From positions 1 through 58,825 of IMG/VR virus record IMGVR_UViG_3300048996_000263: DNA of 58,825 nucleotides; one strand, given 5' to 3'. Both the position numbers and the translations under genes were made by a program. The DNA comes from a virus. Shown one piece after another: positions 24,348-31,734 of this stretch. The first letter of the stretch is position 1. Each line of letters opens with the position of its first letter. The notes beneath the pieces were generated by a model that saw only the letters and a program-made list of their open reading frames with translations, had not been told where the DNA came from and made no database searches.

Positions 24348-25722
24348 CGGTCACCTCAGCCTGACGGACCCGATCGATAATGGCCCTCGGGTCCTGTGGC
24401 TGGCCAGCGGCACGATCACGCATCGCCTTACGCTGACCATCGGTCAGGCCGTAGAGCTCCTGCGCCAGCTCCGTGTCCGCCAATCCTTCTGCGTGCAGCT
24501 TCACCGCGGCGTCAGCCTTCTGGGCCTGCGTTGGTGTCGCCGGGTCGCGCCATACGGTTTCGATCCGATCACCGCCGGCCGGGTCGCGTTCCATGATGGC
24601 CAGCACGATCCGCTGAACCTGCTCGTGCGGATCCTCCAGAACGACCTGGCCACGCTCGGCGCGTTTGATCAGCCTGGCCTCGGACGCCTTGATGCCCTCC
24701 GCCGAGGCGGGGTTGTCGGCGAAGTAGCCCATGTACTGCTGCGGCAGGCCGTACACCGAGCCGGCGAGGTTCGCCAGCTGCTTGATGGAGTTGTGGAAGT
24801 TCGTCATGTCCGCTGCGGAGAACTGGCCGACCTTGATGTTCTTGTCCTCTTCGGTCGATTCGCCGCGCAACGCCCATACCGCGCCGGTCGCGATCATCCA
24901 CGCCGGCAGAGGCTTGCCGTTCGAGTCGACGAAGTCCTCTTCCCGCGCGCCGATCGCCCATTTCCTCGGCAGGGCATGGTGCTCGAGGCCGGCCATCATG
25001 TTCGTCGCGGTCTGGTTCACTGCGTTCGCCAAAGACATGATGTCCCGCAACTCCGTGCGCCCAACGCCGCGCCGCGGCTTCCACGTCACCGGGACCACCG
25101 GGACGAGCGGGGATGTCTGGTGGTGCTCGAGCGCGGAAGTCCATTCGGTGGACGAAGACGAGATCGGCTTGCCTCGCTCGAACTCGATCATCCGGCCGGG
25201 CAGCATCAGCAGCCCGCGGTCCTCACCCAGCAAACCGGGAAAGTCCGGGTCATCAGGCCACACCTTCAGTGCAGCAACGACACGACGCGAACGCGGGTCG
25301 ACCTCGACCGAAACCTGGTCCGGGTATTCCACTGTCACCAGCGGATACCGTCCCTCACCGGGGCCGACCATCATGTACGCCTCGCGCGTCACCATCGACG
25401 CGACATGCAGCTCGGTTGCACGGGCGTCCATGTTGTTCGCCTGCCACGTACCTGCTAGGTCGTCGTCAGCCGAGTCGTCCCCGTTCAACCGGAAACCCTC
25501 GATCGTCAACCGCTCCTCAAGAGCGTCGATCACCAGAGCCGACCAGTTGACGCGCAACGCCGGGAACCTGTCCTGCTGTTCCCGGATGATCCGCGCGACG
25601 TAATGAAGGGCCTGCTCGCCGTCGTAGTAGGCCCACATTTCCGTCTGCCGCATCAAGTCGCACGTGCGGCGGAGGTTCAACCGAGCGAACCACTGCTGAT
25701 CGGTGAGGTCGGACAGTTTCAC
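24322..25722 (-). CDS. Portal protein (SPP1 gp6-like)
   Basis: Protein of 466 residues, normal for the family. Segments RTCDLMRQTEMWAYYDGEQA, NWSALVIDALEERLTIEGFR and GMLEHHALPRK-like motifs are characteristic. It makes the dodecameric ring through which DNA is packaged. Directly follows the terminase, with 13 bases between. Confidence 0.93.
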   Translation of the reverse strand: MKLSDLTDQQWFARLNLRRTCDLMRQTEMWAYYDGEQALHYVARIIREQQDRFPALRVNWSALVIDALEERLTIEGFRLNGDDSADDDLAGTWQANNMDARATELHVASMVTREAYMMVGPGEGRYPLVTVEYPDQVSVEVDPRSRRVVAALKVWPDDPDFPGLLGEDRGLLMLPGRMIEFERGKPISSSSTEWTSALEHHQTSPLVPVVPVTWKPRRGVGRTELRDIMSLANAVNQTATNMMAGLEHHALPRKWAIGAREEDFVDSNGKPLPAWMIATGAVWALRGESTEEDKNIKVGQFSAADMTNFHNSIKQLANLAGSVYGLPQQYMGYFADNPASAEGIKASEARLIKRAERGQVVLEDPHEQVQRIVLAIMERDPAGGDRIETVWRDPATPTQAQKADAAVKLHAEGLADTELAQELYGLTDGQRKAMRDRAAGQPQDPRAIIDRVRQAEVTGAAAGAGS

Positions 25723-25735
25723 GCCTCACCCCTTT

Positions 25736-27376
25736 TCAGTTCAGCACCATCACCTTGCGGCGTCCTGGTGGCTTGTTCGCGCCGGCGGCAACCGCGTCAC
25801 AGCGCGCTTCGTGCGCGAGGACCGTGCACATCGCGAGGTCGATCTTCTGGCTCTCCGACGGTTTCCCGAGGATGTAGTGATCGCCCGGCTTGGGCACACG
25901 GCGCGCATTACCGATGTGCAGGTCGGTCGACTTGCATCCGTCCTGCGTGATCACAGTGGACAGGTCAGTCACGAACCGTTTCAGCGACGCGTGCATCGCC
26001 GGGATCCGGTTCGTCTCCCACTTCACGACCCGCTTCTCACCGAACTTCAGCTGAAGGCCCTCGATATCGGTCTTCCACTCCCGCACGTCGCAGTAGGCCC
26101 GGACAACGACGAACCGACGGAACAGCTCGTCGAACGCAGCGAGGACTTCGCTGCGAGGGATCTCACCCTCGAATAGTCCCGGGTCCCAAAACGTCGGCAG
26201 CTCGTCGGGCCCGTACGTGGGTGTGAAGCTGTACCCGTCCAAGGTCTCTGCGCGGATGCCGGTCCAGTCGCTCGAGTCTGAACCGTCAAACCCGAGGCAC
26301 ACCTTCGTCTTGTCCGGCACGAACAGCGACCGCTTCCGGCCGTCCCACAGACCATCCTTCAACCATGTGCCGGCGCCGGACTTCGCGCGGTTCCCGAAGA
26401 ACCGCTCGGCCTGTCCAGGGTCGACCTCGAGTAGCTCGGCGGCTTCGGCCTCGATCGAGTCGAGGTCGATGTGACCGCCGCGCTCCTTGAGTGACTCGCC
26501 GTACACGTGGACGTGGATGCGGCGTCGTTCCCGCTTGTCCCGGTACGACAGTCCCTTGGGAGCTTGCGGGTGGTAGCGGAAAATGTCGGTCCGGGTGGAC
26601 TCCGCGGTGCGTTGCGCCACCGACTTGTCCGCCGGCGACCAAGCGTTCGTCGTCTCCTCCGCCCGGCCGCCCATGCCAGCCAGGCCGCGCCGCTGGGTCT
26701 CGGCGACTTTCACCATCCGGTTCGTCTCCGTCCAAATCCCCGTCTCGTCCTGGGGAACGAACGTCACACGCTGACCCAGCCGGGACTGCGCCGAGCTCGT
26801 CACCACATCAATGCGACCGTCGTTCGGGAGGCGAATGAACTCCTCGCCCGTCTTCGGGATCACGTCCCGCAATGGGCCTTGCTCGATCATCGGCCGCAAC
26901 GCCGCGTACACGTTGTCGGTCTGCTCCTCCGACGTCGCCGTGATTTGGATCAGTGGTGTCGGCCACGGCATGCCCATCGGCTCGCCCGGCTGGTACTCGT
27001 ACACCCAGCCACAGTCACAACCATGGTCACTGCAGTCGTACGTCTCGCCACCCTGCGCCCAGCCCGCGAACAGTGCCGGCCCGACGCCTTCAAGGCAGAC
27101 ATGCGCCGCGGTGTAGGGGCCCTTGCCCGCCTTTTGCGGAAGAACCACCTGCGACCGGCGATAGAAGAACGCCGGCGCGAGGACTGGATTGTTCGGCACC
27201 CACAACGCATCCGGCTTCACGCGGTAGAAGTTCGCGAAACACCAACCCTGCCACCCCAACAACTTGAACGGGCTTCCCTTGCGGAACCCGTCCGGAATGA
27301 CACAGTGCGCCTCGACCCAATCCAGCGACACCCACAACGTGGGGAAGTCAATGACGAACTCAGGCTCCGTCTGCAT
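25736..27376 (-). CDS. Terminase large subunit
   Basis: Protein of 546 residues. ATPase core shows the deviant Walker A region QVVLPQKAGKGPYTAAH and the acidic FVPQDETGIW motif. The nuclease half has LGFDGSDSSDWTGI with metal-binding acids, and later VVVRAYCDVREWKTDIEGLQ. It packages DNA into the procapsid. Overlaps the small-subunit gene by 17 bases. Confidence 0.94.
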   Translation of the reverse strand: MQTEPEFVIDFPTLWVSLDWVEAHCVIPDGFRKGSPFKLLGWQGWCFANFYRVKPDALWVPNNPVLAPAFFYRRSQVVLPQKAGKGPYTAAHVCLEGVGPALFAGWAQGGETYDCSDHGCDCGWVYEYQPGEPMGMPWPTPLIQITATSEEQTDNVYAALRPMIEQGPLRDVIPKTGEEFIRLPNDGRIDVVTSSAQSRLGQRVTFVPQDETGIWTETNRMVKVAETQRRGLAGMGGRAEETTNAWSPADKSVAQRTAESTRTDIFRYHPQAPKGLSYRDKRERRRIHVHVYGESLKERGGHIDLDSIEAEAAELLEVDPGQAERFFGNRAKSGAGTWLKDGLWDGRKRSLFVPDKTKVCLGFDGSDSSDWTGIRAETLDGYSFTPTYGPDELPTFWDPGLFEGEIPRSEVLAAFDELFRRFVVVRAYCDVREWKTDIEGLQLKFGEKRVVKWETNRIPAMHASLKRFVTDLSTVITQDGCKSTDLHIGNARRVPKPGDHYILGKPSESQKIDLAMCTVLAHEARCDAVAAGANKPPGRRKVMVLN

Positions 27377-27815
27377 CGGGCACGACCTTGAACCGGTCCC
27401 GCGCGGACGGCTGCCGCGTCACCTTGGCCTTCGGCTTCGACTGCTCGGCCGCGGCGATCCGCCACCGGTTGTTCCGCAACCCCGGGGTCGTCAACCCCAA
27501 CGAGTCCGACATCTGCCGAACCAACGTCGACAAGTTCACGCTCGACGCCTGGAACTCGGCCTCGGCGAACCGGCGAACGTACAGCGCCACCTCGAGTTCC
27601 TGGCCGTACCGATCCCACATCAACGCCTGCGGCTTCGCCCACAACTTGACCCACAGGCTTGTCTCGCGATCGGACTGAGAATCGAACGGCCACTCCGGTG
27701 CGGGACCGGACCGGCCTGCCGGCGGCAGGATCGTCCACTCCCCAGCATCTCGCTCCCGAGCCAGAGCATTCGGATCCGGAGGAGGACCAGAATTCGTCCG
27801 AGCACCACCCCTCAT
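27360..27815 (-). CDS. Terminase small subunit
   Basis: Protein of 151 residues beginning MRGGARTNSGPPPDPNALAR, the typical opening of actinophage small terminases. ATG 27815 has GGGGGTGG upstream. A helical core (EVALYVRRFAEAEFQASSVN) follows and a basic end. It would recognise the packaging site, likely close by upstream. Confidence 0.85.
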   Translation of the reverse strand: MRGGARTNSGPPPDPNALARERDAGEWTILPPAGRSGPAPEWPFDSQSDRETSLWVKLWAKPQALMWDRYGQELEVALYVRRFAEAEFQASSVNLSTLVRQMSDSLGLTTPGLRNNRWRIAAAEQSKPKAKVTRQPSARDRFKVVPDADGA

Positions 27816-27924
27816 GATCACCACCCCCTGATCAAGTTCTGAACCCTCCGGACCCGCGAGACGCCTTGCTCACGGCGGGGCGTCGTGGGTGGGGGAGAGT
27901 GGTCTCCCCTGGGGGGTGCTATTT

Positions 27925-27951
27925 GATCTTGAGGTGATCCACTTCAAGATC
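27925..27951. repeat. 27-bp imperfect palindrome upstream of the terminase
   Basis: Outer arms GATCTTGA and TCAAGATC are perfect reverse complements, and the inner 11 bases are also largely symmetric. It lies in the 198-base non-coding stretch 27816-28013 between the small terminase and an HNH gene. A packaging (cos/pac) or terminase-binding site, or an operator, is possible; no gene is seen in the rest of the stretch. Confidence 0.6.
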
Positions 27952-28013
27952 CATTGCAGCGTTACGGAACGGCGTCACGCCACAGGTGTGCACCCCGTGC
28001 CTCCGACCTTGGG

Positions 28014-28355
28014 TCACCGTCGCGCTGCCTTGCGGCTGTTCGCCGATCGACACAGCACTCGTAGTGGTCCGTCGGGTGAACCACCTGCAGCTACCGGTGT
28101 GACGTGGTCCGCGGTCAGGTCAGTGGACACGTGAGGGTCGTGGCCTTGTGTCTCATCACCTGGGCACCAGTCGCCGTGCTGTCGCCTGTGTGCTGCGACC
28201 ACTGCTGCTCGGCGTTGGCGTTCGTGGTGTGAGCGTGTGGCCTTGGTCGGGACCGTGCGGTGCTGGTGTGCGTTGTGCGCCTTGGCGTGAGCACGGCACT
28301 GGCCGCGGTAGGCGGAGTACTCGGGGCAGCCCGGCCTGGAGCAGACGCCGGACAT
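28014..28355 (-). CDS. HNH endonuclease next to the terminase
   Basis: Protein of 113 residues. An N-terminal zinc site (CSRPGCPEYSAYRGQCRAH) is followed by an HNH core with TADHVTPVAAGGSPDGPLRV and CRSANSRKAARR. The TADH His and the SANSRK Asn are the core ligands. The usual paired cysteines of the second knuckle are partly missing. HNH proteins next to terminase assist packaging in HK97-like phages; this is the family-based guess. ATG 28355 overlaps the upstream stop region. Confidence 0.82.
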   Translation of the reverse strand: MSGVCSRPGCPEYSAYRGQCRAHAKAHNAHQHRTVPTKATRSHHERQRRAAVVAAHRRQHGDWCPGDETQGHDPHVSTDLTADHVTPVAAGGSPDGPLRVLCRSANSRKAARR

Positions 28356-28356
28356 G

Positions 28357-28566
28357 TCAGTGAACCTTCGTGATGACTGGGTCCCGTGCGTCCACCAGTG
28401 CCACCACGGCAGGCGTGCAGTCACACCCAGTGCACCGGTAGTGCAGGGTGTCGTTACGGATCAGGCCGGGCTGGATCTCTTTGCATGGGACTGTCCACAC
28501 CGTGCCGAGCCTCGGGCAGTGAGGCTGGTTGCACATCAGGTGGTAGGCGTGACGGGTTGACTTCAC
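28357..28566 (-). CDS. Zinc-ribbon microprotein
   Basis: Protein of 69 residues with CNQPHC and YRCTGCDC cysteine pairs spaced as in a zinc ribbon. Packed between an HNH gene and another small gene, overlapping both closely. Function unknown; DNA or RNA binding is plausible. Confidence 0.68.
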   Translation of the reverse strand: MKSTRHAYHLMCNQPHCPRLGTVWTVPCKEIQPGLIRNDTLHYRCTGCDCTPAVVALVDARDPVITKVH

Positions 28567-28835
28567 TCGTCCTCGCTGTCGTGCACCCAGCGCCTAGCGT
28601 TCTCACGCCATGCCACATCACCGAGCGCGAGCAGGCCGAGCGTCTCGTGTGTGCGTGCACCGTTGTTCGTGAGGAACGCGGTGCAAACCTTGCCTTCACT
28701 GTCGAAGTAGGTAGCGCACAGGACGAACGCAGCGGGCATGCCGTTCGTGTCGTCGCCCAACTCGCCGGCTTTGATCGCCTCGCCGATGGCCGAAGTGATG
28801 CGGTCGGATGCGGCGTCGAGCTTCTCGTCAGCCAC
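28563..28835 (-). CDS. Small acidic hypothetical protein
   Basis: GTG 28835 lies within the last codons of the gene before it (8-base overlap); 90 residues. Has a helix (DAASDRITSAIGEAIKAGEL) and a beta part (FVLCATYFDSEGKVCTAFLT). No family recognised. Confidence 0.65.
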   Translation of the reverse strand: MADEKLDAASDRITSAIGEAIKAGELGDDTNGMPAAFVLCATYFDSEGKVCTAFLTNNGARTHETLGLLALGDVAWRENARRWVHDSEDE

Positions 28836-29181
28836 CCTCGTCCTCACCCTCGTCCAACTGCGTCTGCCTGCGGTTGATGACAGCCATGGACTCCGACAGC
28901 ATGCCGCGCACCACGTACGTGGGTAGGCCGTCACCGCTGACCAGGTGGATGACCGAGCCGCCGCCATCGAACCTGCGGGTAGCCGCGAGGACTACCCAGT
29001 CAGTGATGACCTCGCCGTCATCCACTGCGTCTTCGGCGTAGGTGCGGATGGCTTCGTCGAGGACAGCGCGGTGCTTGTCGTCTGCGGTCACCGGGCCGCC
29101 TTCCTGCTGTTGCAGGTGCGGCACTGGCCAGGCCGGGACTGTGACGTCCTTCAGGCTGTGGTCCACGTCGCTCCTCGCCAT
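28828..29181 (-). CDS. Hypothetical protein
   Basis: Protein of 117 residues. DEAIRTYAEDAVDDGEVITD and LAATRRFDGGGSVIHLVSGD suggest an alpha/beta fold seen in small phage proteins near packaging genes. Starts directly after the tRNA-like gene. Its ending EGEDEGG is acidic. Unknown function. Confidence 0.65.
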   Translation of the reverse strand: MARSDVDHSLKDVTVPAWPVPHLQQQEGGPVTADDKHRAVLDEAIRTYAEDAVDDGEVITDWVVLAATRRFDGGGSVIHLVSGDGLPTYVVRGMLSESMAVINRRQTQLDEGEDEGG

Positions 29182-29183
29182 AA

Positions 29184-29267
29184 CTCACCGGGCAGGATTT
29201 GAACCTGCGCTTCCACCTTCGACCTCCCGGCGTCGGGTGGCGTCCTGGGCCGCTAAACGACCGGTGA
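29184..29267 (-). tRNA. tRNA-like gene (Glu-type scaffold) with an enlarged anticodon arm
   Basis: On the minus strand, the acceptor arms TCACCGG and CCGGTGA pair perfectly over seven bases. The D arm (GTTT...GGAC around AGCGGCCCA) resembles tRNA-Glu, and the T arm GCAGG-TTCAAAT-CCTGC is canonical. The anticodon stem CCACC/GGTGG is intact, but it encloses 18 bases (29218-29235) instead of seven. Those bases can form an inner CGAC/GTCG helix. No normal T33-anticodon layout can be read. The discriminator is G and CCA is not encoded. It is 84 bases long, eleven longer than normal. Could be a pseudogene, a regulatory tRNA mimic, or one needing processing. Confidence 0.7.
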
Positions 29268-29274
29268 GCCTGAC

Positions 29275-29637
29275 TCATCTTGCACCCTTGCGGCCGTTGC
29301 ACGACCTGCACATGGGTACGACTGGTTGCATCGGGTCGCCGCCCCTCGCGATCGGGACCGGGTCGTCCGCTGTCATCTCGCACGGGAACACGACGTGTGG
29401 TGGTCGACCGTAGCCAGGGCAGATGACCATGCCGTCCTCTGTCTGGTGCTCACTGTTGTGGGCTTGGACAGCGGTGGCTCTGTGCTTCCTGACCGCGGTG
29501 GTGCGGGCCCGCTTGGTCGGTGTCGTGCGCCTGAGTGCGGCTTGACGCCGGGGTTCGCAGCGTTCAGCGCAGTACCCGGATGGGGTAGCGGTGTTGTTGC
29601 ATCCTGGGATGGAGCAGCGCTTGGTGGCGCGGCGCAT
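29275..29637 (-). CDS. HNH-like protein with altered core His
   Basis: Protein of 120 residues. Same plan as the HNH gene at 28014: an N-terminal zinc site (RCSIPGCNNTATPSGYCAER) and a C-terminal core TADDPVPIARGGDP with CRSCNGRKG. Here the core reads TADD where the paralogue has TADH, so the catalytic-looking His is replaced by Asp. The second zinc knuckle is intact, opposite to the paralogue. May be a degenerate or different HNH subtype. Confidence 0.75.
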   Translation of the reverse strand: MRRATKRCSIPGCNNTATPSGYCAERCEPRRQAALRRTTPTKRARTTAVRKHRATAVQAHNSEHQTEDGMVICPGYGRPPHVVFPCEMTADDPVPIARGGDPMQPVVPMCRSCNGRKGAR

Positions 29638-29640
29638 GAG

Positions 29641-29913
29641 TCAGTGCAGCTGTGTGTCGATGCGTCGCCGCAGGATCCGGTCCGCGATGTCGGCGGCTGC
29701 GTCCGCACCTGCGTCGACGGTGATGTTGCATGCGCCTGACGCCTTGGCCAAGTCCTGTTCGGTCATGTCATGCCACGACGTGAGCCACTTCTGCGGGACG
29801 ACCCCGTACTCGGCAAGTGCGATCAGTGAGTGCGCCATGCTCGCCATCGCGTTGCCTTCGACCAGCTCACGCTTGGCCTCGGCAACATGGTCCACGTTCA
29901 GGTTGTCGGTCAC
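29641..29913 (-). CDS. Hypothetical helical protein
   Basis: GTG 29913 with GGAGGTAGC upstream; 90 residues. Contains AMASMAHSLIALAEYGVVPQ and a C-terminal helix (AAADIADRILRRRIDTQLH). Stop lies just before the HNH-like gene. Family not recognised. Confidence 0.65.
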   Translation of the reverse strand: MTDNLNVDHVAEAKRELVEGNAMASMAHSLIALAEYGVVPQKWLTSWHDMTEQDLAKASGACNITVDAGADAAADIADRILRRRIDTQLH

Positions 29914-30080
29914 TGCGCTACCTCCGTCAGTTCGCGCCCGTCGAGCGAGGCGTGCACCGTGACCCAACCCATGCTGCCGTCATCCCGGATCACCGACTGA
30001 TCTTGCGGTCCACACGGGCAGGGGTCGGTGAGTTCGTGCTCGATCAGGTCGCCGACAGGTACGACGTGAAGGGCGTCCAT
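29910..30080 (-). CDS. Small conserved-looking phage protein
   Basis: Protein of 56 residues with AGGTG before the ATG and a GTGA overlap to the next gene. The ELTDPCPCGPQDQSV and WVTVHASLDGRE stretches recall short proteins common in actinophages, with a CxC that may bind metal. Function unknown. Confidence 0.68.
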   Translation of the reverse strand: MDALHVVPVGDLIEHELTDPCPCGPQDQSVIRDDGSMGWVTVHASLDGRELTEVAQ

Positions 30081-30083
30081 CGG

Positions 30084-30182
30084 TCACACCTCCGCTGTCT
30101 GTGCGGTGCCGACCGGTCTTAGGCCCGCGAATCTGGCCAACCGAGTCCGCCGATGGTCGACAGACATCGGGTCAATGGTCAT
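30084..30182 (-). CDS. Possible microprotein of 32 residues
   Basis: Starts at an ATG overlapping the upstream TGA and ends just before the next ribosome site, so it fits the packed operon. Basic (DHRRTRLARFAGLRPVG). Too short to judge from sequence alone. Confidence 0.4.
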   Translation of the reverse strand: MTIDPMSVDHRRTRLARFAGLRPVGTAQTAEV

Positions 30183-30346
30183 GTGTCGACGGTCTTGGCG
30201 AGCCTGGACAGCAGCTGCATCCGCAACCCGCGCGCCTGCGTGAACCGCCTTCGGTCCCACGCGTCGAGCGCCTTGTCGATCTCAGCGTTCGCCGACCGGA
30301 GCTTGGACTCCAAGATGCTGCGCTCCATGTCGACCGGGGTGCTCAC
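30179..30346 (-). CDS. Small coiled-coil protein
   Basis: GTG 30346 overlaps the upstream TGA; 55 residues. Nearly all helix (ILESKLRSANAEIDKALDAW, then RFTQARGLRMQLLSRLAKTV). Follows a membrane protein gene. Function unknown. Confidence 0.6.
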   Translation of the reverse strand: MSTPVDMERSILESKLRSANAEIDKALDAWDRRRFTQARGLRMQLLSRLAKTVDT

Positions 30347-30609
30347 CGCCGCCGCCGAGGAATGTCCCGAGGACCCCAACCCAGCACAATGTGCCCCACG
30401 AACCAGAGCCAGAACGCCGAGAACAGCGGCACCAGAACAAACCGCCTGCGAGCTGAGGGTTGGATGCCGACAGCCCACCGCCACCACGCCGTGTACGCCT
30501 CGCTGGGTTTCTCCGCGGTGATGGGCTCGCGTAGGGCGTGGGCTTCGATGGCTATCAGGGTCGAGCTGGCGGCCACGCTCCAGATCGTCCAGCGTGTGCG
30601 TGCATTCAC
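30343..30609 (-). CDS. Membrane protein
   Basis: GTG 30609 is chosen because GGAGG lies five bases before it; 88 residues. Two transmembrane stretches (WTIWSVAASSTLIAIEAHAL and FVLVPLFSAFWLWFVGHIVL). A Trp-rich loop between them. Unknown function. Confidence 0.65.
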   Translation of the reverse strand: MNARTRWTIWSVAASSTLIAIEAHALREPITAEKPSEAYTAWWRWAVGIQPSARRRFVLVPLFSAFWLWFVGHIVLGWGPRDIPRRRR

Positions 30610-30648
30610 AACCACCTCCGGAGCGTGCATCCCCCGAGTGGACAGGAG

Positions 30649-30960
30649 CTAAGCGCAGGGTGTAGCGGCGGCTGCCTCGTGTTGGGAGAACGCCTCGTGC
30701 GGCATCCAGCATTCGTTCTCGTCGCTGTCGAACATGGACCCTGGCAGGAAGCACGCCGTGCCCATCTCGTGCACGTAGCCAGCTGACAGGCGCATCACGT
30801 CGGTGTGTTTGTCGCAGGACGACATCGCGCGGTCACCCAGCTCGGGCAAGATCCCGTGCCAGCGGGCAGGCGTCATGCAGGCCGGATCGGTCGCGTGCTC
30901 CATGTAGCCGCAGGACCATCGCAGCGACGGGTCAAGCTCGCCGTAGGTTCGGCCTGGCAT
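30649..30960 (-). CDS. Cys/His-rich hypothetical protein
   Basis: ATG 30960 has GGAGGTGG upstream; 103 residues. Many Cys, His and Met residues (WSCGYMEHATDPACMTPARW, SSCDKHTDVMRLSAGYVHEM). Metal binding plausible. A terminator precedes it, so it may start a new transcript or be read through. Confidence 0.62.
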   Translation of the reverse strand: MPGRTYGELDPSLRWSCGYMEHATDPACMTPARWHGILPELGDRAMSSCDKHTDVMRLSAGYVHEMGTACFLPGSMFDSDENECWMPHEAFSQHEAAAATPCA

Positions 30961-31004
30961 CCGCTCCACCTCCAGGTGAACTACCCCGAATGCCGAAAAG
31001 GAGT

Positions 31005-31033
31005 ACCCGGGCCGCTTCTACGACGGCCCGGGT
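31005..31033 (-). terminator. Intrinsic terminator
   Basis: Ten-base perfect stem ACCCGGGCCG/CGGCCCGGGT with a nine-base loop, followed on the minus strand by a short TTTT run. It lies downstream of the gene ending at 31046. Confidence 0.75.
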
Positions 31034-31045
31034 CTCGATCAGGGT

Positions 31046-31393
31046 TCAGTCGTCCAGGTTGACGCCGAACTCTTCCGCCACGCTCTCCAGGCTGTAGCGC
31101 CGCTGGCAACAACCGTCGCAGCCGTGCACACCGGACTCAACCTCGCCGACCCTGCCGGGATGCTGGAGCACGTACGCCATGTGGTCAGGGTCGGGGTGGC
31201 CGATGCCGTGCAAGCAAGTGCGCTCCATGAGGCCACGGTCTGCGCGCCAGTTCTGCGGCCAGTCCCGCATGTGATGGTCGCTTGGGCTGTGGATGCAGCA
31301 CGCGGTGGCTCGGCAGGCATGTACAGGATGGACCTTGTGTATGACCTGGCCACCGGTGAGGGTCGCGGTCTCCATGAGGTCTGCGTCGGTCAT
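31046..31393 (-). CDS. Cys/His-rich hypothetical protein
   Basis: Starting at ATG 31393, after a GAGGTGACC element carried by the repeated gene junction; 115 residues. Contains CRATACCIHSPSDHHM, CLHGIGHPDPDHM and GCDGCCQRRYS clusters, so zinc or other metal binding is likely. Resembles other Cys/His-rich phage proteins of this segment. Unknown function. Confidence 0.65.
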   Translation of the reverse strand: MTDADLMETATLTGGQVIHKVHPVHACRATACCIHSPSDHHMRDWPQNWRADRGLMERTCLHGIGHPDPDHMAYVLQHPGRVGEVESGVHGCDGCCQRRYSLESVAEEFGVNLDD

Positions 31394-31398
31394 CGCGG

Positions 31399-31563
31399 TC
31401 ACCTCAGCTCGATCAGCTCAGCGGCCTGCTCGCGCCGGGCCTGTCGCCGGTACCGCAGGCGCGCGAGCAGATGCGGGTCGTTCCAGGAGTTACACATCGG
31501 ACGGTCCACGTACTGGCAGCACCAGAGCGACCGGTGACAGCGCCAGCGACGGAGGAGCCTCAC
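31399..31563 (-). CDS. Small basic protein
   Basis: GTG 31563 by analogy with the other two repeated junctions; 54 residues (a GTG at 31572 is the alternative). Arg-rich (RLLRRWRCHRSLWCCQY, LLARLRYRRQARREQAAELI), with three Cys. Nucleic-acid binding plausible. Ends in the shared LIELR. Confidence 0.55.
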   Translation of the reverse strand: MRLLRRWRCHRSLWCCQYVDRPMCNSWNDPHLLARLRYRRQARREQAAELIELR

Positions 31564-31568
31564 GGCGG

Positions 31569-31730
31569 TCACCTCAGTTCGATCAGTCCGGATGTGGCGG
31601 GCAGGGCGGATGTTTGGGACTGTGAGCGCCACCAGTCCGCTGCCCGTTCGTTCCGCTCACGGTCCAACCTGCGCTGAGCACCGATCAGCTGCTCCCACGC
31701 CTCGTCGCCGAGATGACATAGCCAGCACAT
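31569..31730 (-). CDS. Small CxxC protein
   Basis: Protein of 53 residues, MCWLCHLGDEAWEQLIGAQR at the start and PATSGLIELR at the end. GAGGTGACGCC lies before its ATG. The CxxCH may bind metal. Its C-terminal ten residues are the same as those of the large gene just upstream. Confidence 0.6.
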   Translation of the reverse strand: MCWLCHLGDEAWEQLIGAQRRLDRERNERAADWWRSQSQTSALPATSGLIELR

Positions 31731-31734
31731 GGCG

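Noticed and set aside
29184-29267. A class II tRNA (Leu/Ser type) with a long variable arm
   Set aside because: The extra bases lie between the anticodon-stem strands; shifting them to the variable arm leaves a mispaired anticodon stem and no T33.
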